DNA of 64,000 bases from Hyphococcus flavus (GTDB lineage: Bacteria > Pseudomonadota > Alphaproteobacteria > Caulobacterales > Parvularculaceae), in contig NZ_CP118166.1 in the NCBI RefSeq assembly GCF_028748065.1, positions 263,501-327,500 of the forward strand, written 5' to 3'. The notes beneath the pieces were generated by a model. The model was not told the origin of the DNA. It saw nothing but the letters and a program-made list of their open reading frames with translations, and did no database searches. Positions 35,464-44,449 of the stretch are shown in pieces (position 1 is the stretch's first letter; each line of letters opens with the position of its first letter). A program made the position numbers and the translations under genes.

Positions 35464-37542
35464 TCAAAACCTTACTCCGACTCGCCCAAGGAATCGCCGG
35501 CCTTGCAATGGGATATCCTCAGGCGCCAGAAACTGATCAGTGCTCGGTTCGCGTGCATCTACATCAAAAATGTTTTCGACGGATAGCGTTGCGAATAGTG
35601 GTCCATCCTGATCCGGCGAATAGCGCACCGCCGCAGTCCCCCAGAAATAGCTATCAACGTTTTCTCGCAGATCACCGGGAGCACGCCGTCGTTGACCGAC
35701 ATACTTCACGCCTATAGTCATCGCTAGATTTGGATTAAAGCGCCAACGGCCTTCTGCATAAGCCTGATGCGTTGGCGAAAACCCAGTCGCCTCTTTACTT
35801 GTGCGAAATTTGGATTCCTGAAAAGAGTAACCGAACTTCGCGTGGGTATTTTCCGTAAGTGTGAGATCGGCATCAAATTCAACACCATAACCAATTGTTC
35901 CTTTGGAGTTCATAAAGGTAGGTATTGATGTCAAGGCGTCTGGCGCAATGGTGATCAAATCGTCCGTTTGATAAAAATACCCGTTTATTGACGATTTCAA
36001 ACGCCGCCCCCAGCCTCTTTGAATCACAAACTCAAATGTGTCTGTCATTTCAGGTTTGAGGTTTGGATTTCCAATCGCGATCTGTCCCGCACCTTTTGTG
36101 CTTTCCAGGAAAGTAGGCGGCCGGAATGCGCGGCCGTAAAGCGCTTTTAGCGTCAATTCAGGACTTGCGGCCCACACAACTGATACGCGCGGGTTAATCG
36201 TCTCCCCAAAACTGGAATAGTAGTCGATCCGAGCGCCTGCCGTAACTGTCCAATCTGGTGCAATTCTCCATTCATCTTGTAAGAATGCATAGACGTTTGT
36301 TCGCGATCTCGGCACCGCGTTGGGCGGCACCCCCAATTCTTCTGCAGTAAGAAATCCCGGCGCTAACGCCAACACTCCCGACGGCGTCTGAAAGAAGTTG
36401 CGCCGATCATCGATGTCGTGTGAACGTTGGTGCGTGACCCCGATTCCACCAATAATCGTATGCCCTTTGATGCCCGAAAATAACGCCCTGGAATTTCCTC
36501 TGACCTCCGTCAACTTGAAGTCAAACGCTGTATGAACGCCATCGGGAAAAGACCCGAAGGCACCCGGCGGAAAGGTTTGAAATGTGGAGCTAAAATCTTC
36601 GTGGAAAATGCTTACGTTTGATATTATCTCAACGGAGTCCGATATGGGTGTCGAGAAATTCACATCGCCAGTAAACACGTTGACGTCGAGCTGCCCTTTC
36701 GGATCAAGTGCAAACGAACCGCCGAGACCCACGCCAACATCCCTGAGACCTTGGTATGCGGCCCGTACTGTGAGGCGGTCGCCGACCGAAAGGTCCGCGC
36801 GCAAATTGATATCTGAACGGCCAGTCGAGATTGGGCCCGGAGCAAGACTTGCATTGGTGCCAAGCAAGAAGTCGCTCACTGATTGGGCGTCAACAGAGAC
36901 AAACTTTTCATCGCCGTCGGTCGTTTGCCCTTCAAACGAAAGTGCAAGTTCATAACTGTCTCGGACAATCCCTAATTGCGCCCATCCGCCCATTGTATCG
37001 AAATTTCCGCCAATAGCGCCAGCTCGAAGACCATCGATTTCATGCGCATCCTTTGTGACAATGTTGATCGTGCCGGCAAAAGCATCGGCGCCATAAAGCG
37101 CCGAACCAGGACCGCGAATGATCTCAATCCGGGAAATGTTCTGCACAGGCATAGACCATCCAAGCGGACGACCACCCTGCACCGCATCTCCGACCGGCAC
37201 GCCATTGACCATCACCAGGACGTGCGGATTCAGTTCAGATGCGACTGAGCGTATAATATACAAATCGTCATAGACGCGTTTTTTGGATACATGAATTCCG
37301 GTGACCTTGGTCAAAACATCACCGATATTGTAAGCCCCGATTGCTGCAATGTCCTCAGCTGTGACAACGGTTGCCACTGCCGGGGCTTCCGAGAGGGGTT
37401 GTTCATATCCGACCGCAAGGCTGATCATTGTATCGCCGCCCAGGGCCTCAATTAGATCGTCTTCCTGCGCGATCGCTGGCAGCGCGCATAGATTGGAAAG
37501 TCCAACAATAAGACTAATCCGCTTCGGATTGCTCCACGTCAT
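35464..37542 (-). CDS. TonB-dependent outer membrane receptor
   Basis: 692 residues. A weak signal sequence (ISLIVGLSNLCALPAIAQED) precedes a plug domain (ATVVTAEDIAAIGAYNIGDVL, then VLVMVNGVPVGDAVQGGRP and ISRIEIIRGPGSALYGADAFAGTINIVTK). The 22-strand barrel ends in the aromatic residue of GRVGVRF. It would import a scarce ligand using TonB. It overlaps the upstream response regulator by 29 bases and is followed at 4 bases by the P450. Substrate unknown; a siderophore is not implied by this context. Confidence 0.93.
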   Translation of the reverse strand: MTWSNPKRISLIVGLSNLCALPAIAQEDDLIEALGGDTMISLAVGYEQPLSEAPAVATVVTAEDIAAIGAYNIGDVLTKVTGIHVSKKRVYDDLYIIRSVASELNPHVLVMVNGVPVGDAVQGGRPLGWSMPVQNISRIEIIRGPGSALYGADAFAGTINIVTKDAHEIDGLRAGAIGGNFDTMGGWAQLGIVRDSYELALSFEGQTTDGDEKFVSVDAQSVSDFLLGTNASLAPGPISTGRSDINLRADLSVGDRLTVRAAYQGLRDVGVGLGGSFALDPKGQLDVNVFTGDVNFSTPISDSVEIISNVSIFHEDFSSTFQTFPPGAFGSFPDGVHTAFDFKLTEVRGNSRALFSGIKGHTIIGGIGVTHQRSHDIDDRRNFFQTPSGVLALAPGFLTAEELGVPPNAVPRSRTNVYAFLQDEWRIAPDWTVTAGARIDYYSSFGETINPRVSVVWAASPELTLKALYGRAFRPPTFLESTKGAGQIAIGNPNLKPEMTDTFEFVIQRGWGRRLKSSINGYFYQTDDLITIAPDALTSIPTFMNSKGTIGYGVEFDADLTLTENTHAKFGYSFQESKFRTSKEATGFSPTHQAYAEGRWRFNPNLAMTIGVKYVGQRRRAPGDLRENVDSYFWGTAAVRYSPDQDGPLFATLSVENIFDVDAREPSTDQFLAPEDIPLQGRRFLGRVGVRF

Positions 37543-38485
37543 TCAACACCTCCACCCATTCATCGTCGGTTAAATCCTGCGGCGCGCCGGCAAGCATGGC
37601 ATCCAGCTGCATCGCGGCGCCGGACGTATTTCCCTGACGCAAACTGATTGATGCAGCGGTCGCGCGATGTGCGTTCTCACGCGCGGCGGTGCGCATTTCA
37701 TCGATTTCCCGGTCGGCGCGCGCCAGCGCCATTTCCTGAAACAGGCTTCGGCAAAGCGCGCGAAGCACGTTGATGTCGAACGGTTTCTCCACGAACTCAT
37801 TGGCGCCGAGCAGCATCAGGTTCGAATGGCGGCTTTGCGAAGCGTGCGCGGTGACAATGATGACCGGCTGTTTCGGATTAACCGCGAGAATTTCCTTGAG
37901 AACTTCCTCTCCGGGCAACGCCGGCAACATGAGATCAAGCAGCACGAGATCGTGGCGCTTTTCTTTCCATGCTGAGAGGCCTTCGGCGCCATTGACGGCG
38001 ATTTCGACCTTGTAGTCGGCGTCGAGCGCGCGCCGTGCAGTTTCGGCTGCGTCCGGGTCGTCTTCAATGATCAGGACGCTGGACCGCCGCCGCTGGTCGA
38101 TCGCCGCCTGAACGATGCGAGGAATCGCATCGGGTTCGGAAAGTGAGGTTGGCACCGCGTTGAGACCTTTCGCGATGGCCTCAAACCCGGCGCTTGGGGC
38201 GCCTCGATGAAGAACCACAATCGGCAGAGCGGGGGCGCAAAAGCGCCCTGAGCGGATGATCTTGGCGAGACGCCAGCAGTCGCAATCCTCCAGCTGATCC
38301 TGAATGATCGCGCAATGGAACGGCCTGCGGCGCAGCCGGTCGATGAGCGCGCGTCCGGTCTCGCAATAAATCGTCTTGAATCGCTCTCCCCAAAACGCGG
38401 CGGCGGCAGGCGCGGCGAGCGGCCTTAAAATGTCGGAGGCGATAATAATCGCCTGCTTTGAATCCTTTAATGGTGCAGGAACCAT
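37514..38485 (-). CDS. Tandem-receiver response regulator without output domain
   Basis: 323 residues from the ATG at 38485. Residues 10-130 form a degenerate receiver (AIIIASDI, then CAIIQDQLEDCDCW, IVVLHRGAP) that lacks the N-terminal acidic pair. Residues 140-255 are a canonical receiver (SVLIIEDDPDAAETARRAL, DLVLLDLMLPALPGEEVL with the acceptor Asp, VIIVTAHAS, EFVEKPFDINVL). The C-terminal 65 residues are helical with no DNA-binding motif. It may act by protein contact or as a phosphate sink. It heads the operon with the TonB receptor and P450. Confidence 0.87.
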   Translation of the reverse strand: MVPAPLKDSKQAIIIASDILRPLAAPAAAAFWGERFKTIYCETGRALIDRLRRRPFHCAIIQDQLEDCDCWRLAKIIRSGRFCAPALPIVVLHRGAPSAGFEAIAKGLNAVPTSLSEPDAIPRIVQAAIDQRRRSSVLIIEDDPDAAETARRALDADYKVEIAVNGAEGLSAWKEKRHDLVLLDLMLPALPGEEVLKEILAVNPKQPVIIVTAHASQSRHSNLMLLGANEFVEKPFDINVLRALCRSLFQEMALARADREIDEMRTAARENAHRATAASISLRQGNTSGAAMQLDAMLAGAPQDLTDDEWVEVLNDVEQSEAD

Positions 38486-38651
38486 GCTACCCCCTGCCCG
38501 AAACAAGACTGGGGAAATTTTTGTAAAAGAACGCGCTTTGATCAAGTATTCTGAAGCAGAACCTCCAATCGAAGTGCGCCGCTTTCCTGTTAAACTTGTG
38601 TTTTTCGCACTGGCGAATAGATGACATTTCTGTGATCGGCATGACTGTCTC

Positions 38652-40610
38652 CTAGCGGCCCGGTCGGCTGCGCGTTCGCCCGAAATTCCAGTTGACGCGC
38701 CCGCGCTCCATGACGCCCTCGATGAGCCGGCCCCGGCGCGCCTCCATGACCGGCCGCCACGGGACCAGCGTAAATTCCTTCGATTTTTCGAGCACCGCGA
38801 ACCGGCCGGCGGGAAGGTCGAGCCGCTCGGTGAAGCGGCCCTTGATGGTCTCTCCGTCTTCGGTTGGAACAAATGTCTTGCCGAGTTTCCGGCCGAGCGT
38901 TTCAGCGTGCGCATTCATGGCGGCGGCGCCCCTCGCCGCGAGCTTGTCCTGATCGATGGAAAACCCGTTCTCTTTTGCCTGCGCCAGACCTTGCGCAAGA
39001 AGCCAGTTGCGGCGCGTTGCAAGCGCCTTCTGAAGCGCACCGCCAAACCCAAGCGCGCCGCGACTGTCTTCGCCCTTATCTATGGCTTCATCGAGAAAGG
39101 TCCGCACCGGCGCCGTCGCCAGCGCATCAAGCCCGACCCATGACAATGTCCGCATTTGCGCCGGCGCCTTCGCCGCTTCAAATTGCGCTGTACGTTCAAG
39201 AAAATCGGCCGGAATGCGCCATGTCCCATCGGCCAGCCGCTCGCCGATACCGGCCCGGCGCAACGCTTCGAGGCGGCGCTTGTGCGCAAGCCGGTATTCG
39301 GGGCTGGCGGAAGGGTCATGACGCGCGTGCAATGCGTCTGAATACATCCCGTCATGGCGCGCGGCGATTTCAGCGATGGTGCGGTCGGATTTGCGCGACG
39401 CCGCCGAGGCCAGCGAGGCTTCGATTATCGCGCCCTCGGGCGGCGCCGTTCCGGAAGCGCCGTCAAAGGCCACATGCCATTGGTTTCCATCGGCGCCGTC
39501 GAGAGCCAGAAAGCGCTTGTCATGCGCGTCGTCTGCAGCGCCTTCGCCGACCACGCGTCCGACTATGCGCGGCGGCGATCCCGCAGCTCCGAACTCGCGC
39601 AATTTCGCGGGCTCGAATTGAAGCCCCATGGCGGCGCCCATGGAGCGGATGACATCGCCGCGACGGCCCGCTTCCCGCAGCGTTCCTTCGAGGTCCGGCG
39701 CGAGCCGCCAGCCGTCCTTTTCGCGCGCAGCAAGGCGCATCTTTTCGAGCGTTCTGAGCCGCGCCAGAAGCAGATTCGTTTGAAAGCGCTCATACGCTGT
39801 CCGCCCATGCGACGGGGCGACCACGCCGTCCATGGCTGCTGCGCAGAGCTTGCGGTCTAGCGACGTGAAGCGCTCCTTGTCGATTTCCGCATGGCGGCCG
39901 CGGGCGATATCGAGATCGCGTCGCGGCCCCAATTCGAGCGTCGCGATTTCCTCGGCGCGCTTGCGAAACCCGTGAGTGATATAGTCCCGCGCGATGACGA
40001 GATCGCGGCCCTGATCGTCGCGCCCGCGCAGCACGATATGAACATGCGGGTGGTCGGTGTCGTGATGGTTGACCGCAACCCAGTCGAGGCGCGTGCCAAG
40101 ATCGCGCTCCGCCGCCGCCATGACGGCGCGCGTATAGCTATTGAGATCGTCGAGCTCGCCCGCGTCTTCCGGCGACAGGATGATCCGGAATTGATGGCGG
40201 TCGCCGCGCCCTTCTTCCAGAAACGCCTTGCCGTCGGCGACATCGCGATCCGGACCGTAGAGCTTGCCCGGCGCGCCGTCTTTCTCCGCGCCGTCGCGCT
40301 GGATATAGCGCAAATGCGCCCGCGCCTTGCCGAGGCCGTTGGCGCCGAGACGGACCGAACGGATCTTGACGGCGGCGCGCCGCATGTGCTGGCGAGCGAA
40401 CGCCCGCCCGTTCGCAATGAACGCCGCGCCGAGCCCGGCGCCGCGGCCGATCTGGGCGCCCATAAAACGCGTCCGGCCGCGCCGCGCGAAAACGCCGGGC
40501 CGCGCTTTCTCCATGGCCGTGTAGAGCCGCGCCAGATAGCGCTTGGAGGCCTTGCCGCCCTGGGCGCGAATGCGTCCCAGACGCGGCTGGAAATCACTGT
40601 CAGCGCGCAT
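38652..40610 (-). CDS. Conjugative relaxase (VirD2-type, DUF3363)
   Basis: 652 residues. The N-terminus holds the relaxase core: a SVRLGANGLGKARAHLRYIQRDG segment and the metal-binding motif III NHHDTDHPHVHIVLRG near residues 205-220. The C-terminal two thirds match the DUF3363 extension common in these relaxases. The enzyme nicks oriT, stays bound to the 5' end and pilots DNA to TraG. A basic, disordered N-terminus precedes the core. The upstream gap 40611-40768 is a possible oriT location. Other frames are open here only because of high G+C. Confidence 0.92.
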   Translation of the reverse strand: MRADSDFQPRLGRIRAQGGKASKRYLARLYTAMEKARPGVFARRGRTRFMGAQIGRGAGLGAAFIANGRAFARQHMRRAAVKIRSVRLGANGLGKARAHLRYIQRDGAEKDGAPGKLYGPDRDVADGKAFLEEGRGDRHQFRIILSPEDAGELDDLNSYTRAVMAAAERDLGTRLDWVAVNHHDTDHPHVHIVLRGRDDQGRDLVIARDYITHGFRKRAEEIATLELGPRRDLDIARGRHAEIDKERFTSLDRKLCAAAMDGVVAPSHGRTAYERFQTNLLLARLRTLEKMRLAAREKDGWRLAPDLEGTLREAGRRGDVIRSMGAAMGLQFEPAKLREFGAAGSPPRIVGRVVGEGAADDAHDKRFLALDGADGNQWHVAFDGASGTAPPEGAIIEASLASAASRKSDRTIAEIAARHDGMYSDALHARHDPSASPEYRLAHKRRLEALRRAGIGERLADGTWRIPADFLERTAQFEAAKAPAQMRTLSWVGLDALATAPVRTFLDEAIDKGEDSRGALGFGGALQKALATRRNWLLAQGLAQAKENGFSIDQDKLAARGAAAMNAHAETLGRKLGKTFVPTEDGETIKGRFTERLDLPAGRFAVLEKSKEFTLVPWRPVMEARRGRLIEGVMERGRVNWNFGRTRSRPGR

Positions 40611-40768
40611 ATCTCATCCGCCGCATTTTGGCGCCGCCTCCGTCAGAGCGGCGCCGCCTAAAAAGATGTGCAGACAAGGGCTTAGCCGCATAGCGGCGCC
40701 GCCCCTTTAATCTTGCCCTCTCCGCTTTCTTCCGTACCTGTCTCATCTCTTCATTCCATTTCCTGAAA

Positions 40769-41284
40769 TTAGTTCCGTTCGCCCCGCGCCCAGACAGGAT
40801 GCGCGACGCCGATCACGAAAGCGGTTTTGGTCGCCCCGAAATACCGTCCGTCCAGGGACTGGGCGTGATCATTGAGAAGAAAGATTTCATCGGATTCGAG
40901 GGTTTTGCAGCCGCTCCAAATGGGCAGCGTGCGGCCTTCGGAATCGCGGAGCAGCGCATGGGCGACAACAGCGCTGTCAATTGAAATATTGTCTTCGTTA
41001 CGGCAAATGCGGGCGCCGGAACGCGCCGCAACACGCTTCAAAAGCGGCGTCGCCGGCGGCAGATAACCGCGTTCGTCGATCAGCGCCTGAATAGACGATG
41101 ACGGCGACACGATGACATAATCGCCGCGCTCAAACCTCTCTTGCGATACTGAATAGAGCCCTATCGGCGCGCTGGCGCTGGCATTCCAGACGAGGCGCGG
41201 CGCAAATTCGGCGGCGCTTGCAACGCCGAGCGCAGCGACCGCGACGGCGCCGATGATGAGAGGTTTTGTGCGGCCCCTCTTCAT
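40769..41284 (-). CDS. traF: TraF-like S26 signal peptidase
   Basis: 171 residues. One membrane segment at the start (LIIGAVAVAALGVASA), then the S26 peptidase pattern: NASASAPIGLYSV with the catalytic Ser, RGDYVIVSPS, PLLKRVAARSGARIC with the general-base Lys, and the late DEIFLLNDHAQSLDGRYFG. TraF enzymes process and cyclise TrbC-type pilins, and a TrbC is encoded at 13202. The ATG overlaps the HTH gene stop (ATGA). Confidence 0.92.
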   Translation of the reverse strand: MKRGRTKPLIIGAVAVAALGVASAAEFAPRLVWNASASAPIGLYSVSQERFERGDYVIVSPSSSIQALIDERGYLPPATPLLKRVAARSGARICRNEDNISIDSAVVAHALLRDSEGRTLPIWSGCKTLESDEIFLLNDHAQSLDGRYFGATKTAFVIGVAHPVWARGERN

Positions 41285-41532
41285 GATTGCCCAGCCGCTC
41301 TGTCGCGATCCGGCGACCCAGCGCCGCCGGTCGATGTATATTTGCGTCCCTGCGACCAGCCGTCGAGATCGGCGCGATGATAGAGAATGCGGTTGCCGTG
41401 TTTGCGATAGACAGGGCCGCCGCCGTAAATCCGGTAATATTCGAGCGTGCGTTCGCTTAATCTCAAATATTGCGCCGCTTCCGCTGCATAGAGAAACGGG
41501 CTTTCGGGGCTCTTTTGCGTCCCGGTCATCAT
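41281..41532 (-). CDS. Excisionase-like helix-turn-helix protein upstream of traF
   Basis: 83 residues from tandem ATGs at 41532/41529. It has a MerR/excisionase-type domain: FLYAAEAAQYLRLSERTLEYYRIYGGGPVYRKHGNRILYHRADLDGW, similar in design to the protein at 4634. It overlaps traF by ATGA, so it probably regulates the traF-relaxase transcription unit. Tandem 21-bp repeats lie about 110 bases upstream. Confidence 0.78.
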   Translation of the reverse strand: MMTGTQKSPESPFLYAAEAAQYLRLSERTLEYYRIYGGGPVYRKHGNRILYHRADLDGWSQGRKYTSTGGAGSPDRDRAAGQS

Positions 41533-41644
41533 CAATCGCCTTTCCGCGAAGCGTCTTGCTCGCCGCTTAGCGGGAGGTCGTGAAACCAATCCCACGATTG
41601 ACATCATGAACAGGCGAAGTGCGCGCGCCCAGAGTCGAATTTAC

Positions 41645-41686
41645 GATGACGCAAAATCGACTCGGGATGACGCAGAAACGATTCCG
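41645..41686. repeat. Tandem 21-bp repeats upstream of HTH/traF operon
   Basis: Two adjacent units, 41645-41665 and 41666-41686, both starting GATGACGCA and continuing A/G-AA-A/C-TCGA-like, differ at only a few positions; a third partial unit (GATAATGA) follows. They lie in the gap between the HTH gene start and the DUF736 terminator and could be an operator for the HTH protein. Confidence 0.5.
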
Positions 41687-41693
41687 GATAATG

Positions 41694-41724
41694 AAAACCC
41701 CCGCGCGGAAACTCCGCGCGGGGG
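41694..41724 (-). terminator. Terminator after DUF736
   Basis: A perfect 12-bp GC-rich stem (CCCCCGCGCGGA against TCCGCGCGGGGG) with a 3-base loop, followed on the minus strand by TTTT. It lies 25 bases after the DUF736 stop and separates that unit from the HTH-traF operon. Confidence 0.75.
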
Positions 41725-41748
41725 CGTTGTTGCAGTGGAACCCTCTCG

Positions 41749-42078
41749 TTAGTTTTGCGGATTCCAGAGAATGGCGAGAACCCGCTCGTCTTCCTGTCCG
41801 GCGGCGCGGGCGAGGTTCGCGAAAACGCGTTTCTCGCCAAAGGCCGGATGCGCGAAGGTGAGCGAGACGTAAGGCTTGCCGGAATTTTTCCCGACGCGGT
41901 TCCAGCCGCCGCCGATCTCGTTGCCGCGCGCGGCGTAGATGCGGAAATCGGGCTGGCGCTCGTTGTCCTTCGCCTCGTTGGGAACGATGGTGATCTTCGT
42001 ATTCAAAGTCATCATCGCCAGCGTGCCTTCAAAACCGCCATTCTCGCGTTTCGTTACGGTTCCAAGTGATTGAGCCAT
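41749..42078 (-). CDS. DUF736 family protein
   Basis: 109 residues: MAQSLGTVTKRENGGFEGTLAMMTLNTKITIVPN, then PDFRIYAARGNEIGGGWNR, VSLTFAHPAFGEKRVFANLA and a C-terminal ILWNPQN, a full DUF736 match. It is more canonical than the copy at 4916. It follows the parB operon after a 409-base gap, the usual neighbourhood of this family. Function unknown. Confidence 0.88.
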   Translation of the reverse strand: MAQSLGTVTKRENGGFEGTLAMMTLNTKITIVPNEAKDNERQPDFRIYAARGNEIGGGWNRVGKNSGKPYVSLTFAHPAFGEKRVFANLARAAGQEDERVLAILWNPQN

Positions 42079-42487
42079 CTTTTCGTCTCCTTATCGCTTG
42101 GCCGGAGAACCATTCCCCGGCCTGACGCGAAACGAGGAGAACGGCGCGCCGGGCCGCCTGAATCCGTGAGGACCGAAGCGCAGCGGAGGACCGGCGGGGA
42201 CGGATTTTTTGTTTCGCGATGAATGGCGCAGCCAGAGGAAAAAATCCGGCGCCGCCGGTTTCGGGCGGGCCGGTCGTCGTTCAGTTTCGCTGTGATAAAG
42301 GCCGGGAATGGTTGTCTTTGGCGGAGCGAAATCGCAGGAGACGAATGGCGTTAGAAACGCAGGACCGGCAACGCGCGGATTAAATGCGCCGCTCATTGAA
42401 GGCGTGGTTTTGATGATCTGAATATCATGGCCAATCGGTTCTAAAATGACGAGGCGAAGCGCGAAATGCGCTCCGCCCCGTGATCGC
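42079..42487. other. 409-base gap between DUF736 and parB
   Basis: A minus-strand frame stays open here, but its coding pattern is not convincing and its upstream half is a shadow of parB. I see no RNA gene or strong terminator. The region probably contains the DUF736 promoter. Confidence 0.4.
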
Positions 42488-44182
42488 CTAGCCCGCAAAA
42501 AGCGGCGCGATTTTTTCGGCGCGTTTGACTGTGCCGGGTTTTCCGGCGTGGCCATAGGACAGCGCTGGAAACTGCAGCCAGCGCGGGCGCCAGTTCGGCG
42601 TTTTTTCGCGCCCGTTCCGACCGTCGAGGCAGTCGCGAATGATCGCTTTCTGGGCTTTCGCCGTCGCATCGCGGTTCGCCTTCGCAACGTTGTCGCCCGC
42701 GATATCGGCGAGCATGGCGTTGGTCATGTTTTTATCGCGCAGAAGCTCGAAAAACGCGTCGTCGGGCGTCATCCAGTCGGCGATATCGATAGGCACAACG
42801 CGCGCGAGACAGTCCACCGCCTCATGACCGGCGGCGACGATTTCCGCCGTGACGAAGGTCAGAATCCGCTCGATATCGCCGTCGGAAAGCGTCATCATTT
42901 TTGCGAAAATCGACGCCAATCGCCAGCCGTCTTCATTGCCGCCCGTGATAAAGGACGACTCGTCAAAATCGAGTAATTGGCCGATTTCGGCGCGCTCTTT
43001 TTCGAACGCCTGTTGCCCTTTCGAAGCCGCAATACTCGCCCCCGTTTTCTCCTTTCGCGTCGCCTGTCTCTCGGGCTGGCAACGAATATTCGGCCCGCCC
43101 GCGATCAGATGCGCCGCCAGCAAACGCAGCGCAATTTGAGGCTGTTTCAACAGCATCGCCCGCGCGGCGGCGTGGCGGTGAAGGTCCACATAATTCTCCA
43201 AAGGCGCTGAGCATTCGGGCCGCTCAGTGCGCTTGTCTGTTTTCGCCGCGCTCTTTTTCCGCCGGGGCGCATAGCCCTTGATGAACGCAACTTCGCCAGA
43301 ATGGCGCACTTCGACGAACACTTCCCCGCCTTGCTTTTTGGCGAGTTGATCGTACTCCCATGAATGGAAAAACTCTCCGCGCGGCAGGATCGTCACCTTA
43401 CTCCAGCCGCTTGAAAGCAACTTGTCGCGCTCGGCTTCAATCGCCGCTTCCTGACACACCCAGAACTTTTCGGCGTCAGCGAATACCGAACGTTCGCCGA
43501 ACAAATCCTCGAAAATATCGCCGTCATAATTTTCCAGCGAAAAGAGCGCCGCGCCGGTTTCAATCTCGCCGCCGCCCAAGAGCCAGCGCTTCAACGCGGG
43601 CCCACGCGGCGCGCGCATCTCCGCCGATTTGAACATTTCGAACCATTCGCGTTGCTTGGCAACGCTGGCGAGGGTGAGCGCGGTGATGCTGGCCCCGTCG
43701 ATCTCGTCGTCGGCATAGGCTTTGCGGATGCCGGGAATGAGGCTCGCCAAGGCCAGGCGGCGCCTCACCGTGAGTTCCGTCACCCCGAATATGCGGGCGA
43801 TTTCTTCAACGCTCTTGCCTTTGTCGTTGAGCTTTTTGAACGCCTCGAACTCCTGCATTTCATCAGGCTCAAGGCGCGCGGTGTTTTCAAGAATCGAGGC
43901 CTCCACGGCGGCGGCGTCATCGCTCTGGCTAAGCACCCGGCAAGGCAAATCGCGCGCCTCGCCGGTCTCGATTGCGATTGTCTTCGAGGCCAGAAACCGC
44001 CGCCGTCCGGCGACGATTTCGAAATGGTCAGGCTCGCCATTGGGCCGCACAAGCAGCGGCACCAGAACGCCGCGTTCGCGGATCGACGGCAGGATGTCGT
44101 CCAGAAAAGGCTTTTTGCGCGATGCTCTCATATTGAGCGCCGAGACCGCCAATCGGTCGAGCGGGATTGTTTGCAGTTCCAT
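42488..44182 (-). CDS. parB: ParB/RepB-like partition protein
   Basis: 564 residues, longer than a standard ParB (about 300) but usual for ICE and plasmid versions. The N-terminal ParB/Srx nuclease-like domain has LLVRPNGEPDHFEIVAGRRRFLA, and the helix-turn-helix follows (KSVEEIARIFGVTELTVRRRLALASLIPGIRKAYADDEID). The C-terminal 350 residues are a mobile-element extension of unknown role. No ParA is encoded nearby, so it may regulate transfer genes more than segregate DNA. It is followed upstream by a small gene and ardC. Confidence 0.88.
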   Translation of the reverse strand: MELQTIPLDRLAVSALNMRASRKKPFLDDILPSIRERGVLVPLLVRPNGEPDHFEIVAGRRRFLASKTIAIETGEARDLPCRVLSQSDDAAAVEASILENTARLEPDEMQEFEAFKKLNDKGKSVEEIARIFGVTELTVRRRLALASLIPGIRKAYADDEIDGASITALTLASVAKQREWFEMFKSAEMRAPRGPALKRWLLGGGEIETGAALFSLENYDGDIFEDLFGERSVFADAEKFWVCQEAAIEAERDKLLSSGWSKVTILPRGEFFHSWEYDQLAKKQGGEVFVEVRHSGEVAFIKGYAPRRKKSAAKTDKRTERPECSAPLENYVDLHRHAAARAMLLKQPQIALRLLAAHLIAGGPNIRCQPERQATRKEKTGASIAASKGQQAFEKERAEIGQLLDFDESSFITGGNEDGWRLASIFAKMMTLSDGDIERILTFVTAEIVAAGHEAVDCLARVVPIDIADWMTPDDAFFELLRDKNMTNAMLADIAGDNVAKANRDATAKAQKAIIRDCLDGRNGREKTPNWRPRWLQFPALSYGHAGKPGTVKRAEKIAPLFAG

Positions 44183-44185
44183 CCT

Positions 44186-44449
44186 TCATTCTCCTGTTGC
44201 TGATGGTTCGGGATTTCGCGCCGCCTCACGGGTCAAGCGGCGCAATTCATCGACAAGGTCGATCTGGCGGCGGGATTCCAAGTCAAAGAGTCCCATGTCG
44301 CAACGTTTTTGCGCGGCGCGGGGCGCCAAGGGCACCGCCGCGAGAACGAGAAGCCGATCGCGCAAGGTGATCGGCGCGACGCCGCGCATCAGCGTTTGCG
44401 ACCCCGCGTCCGTTTCTTCTGCTTCCGGCTTCTCGTCACGCGCGCTCAT
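44186..44449 (-). CDS. Small hypothetical protein between ardC and parB
   Basis: 87 residues with an acidic start and a charged helical C-terminus (FDLESRRQIDLVDELRRLTREAARN). Not recognised. It overlaps the ardC stop by ATGA and ends 3 bases before parB, so it is translated as part of that operon. Confidence 0.6.
   Translation of the reverse strand: MSARDEKPEAEETDAGSQTLMRGVAPITLRDRLLVLAAVPLAPRAAQKRCDMGLFDLESRRQIDLVDELRRLTREAARNPEPSATGE

Noticed and set aside
34044-37542. Reading the TonB receptor and P450 as part of the siderophore locus
   Set aside because: They lie within the ICE cargo with their own two-component genes, and no NRPS or iron gene is next to them.
39857-40661. Two long overlapping frames on both strands within the relaxase gene
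   Set aside because: Shadows of the relaxase, arginine-rich or of biased composition, with no independent start signal.
42091-42687. 198-residue minus-strand frame across the parB end and the gap
   Set aside because: Half of it overlaps parB in another frame, and the rest has proline/arginine-rich composition typical of non-coding GC-rich DNA.
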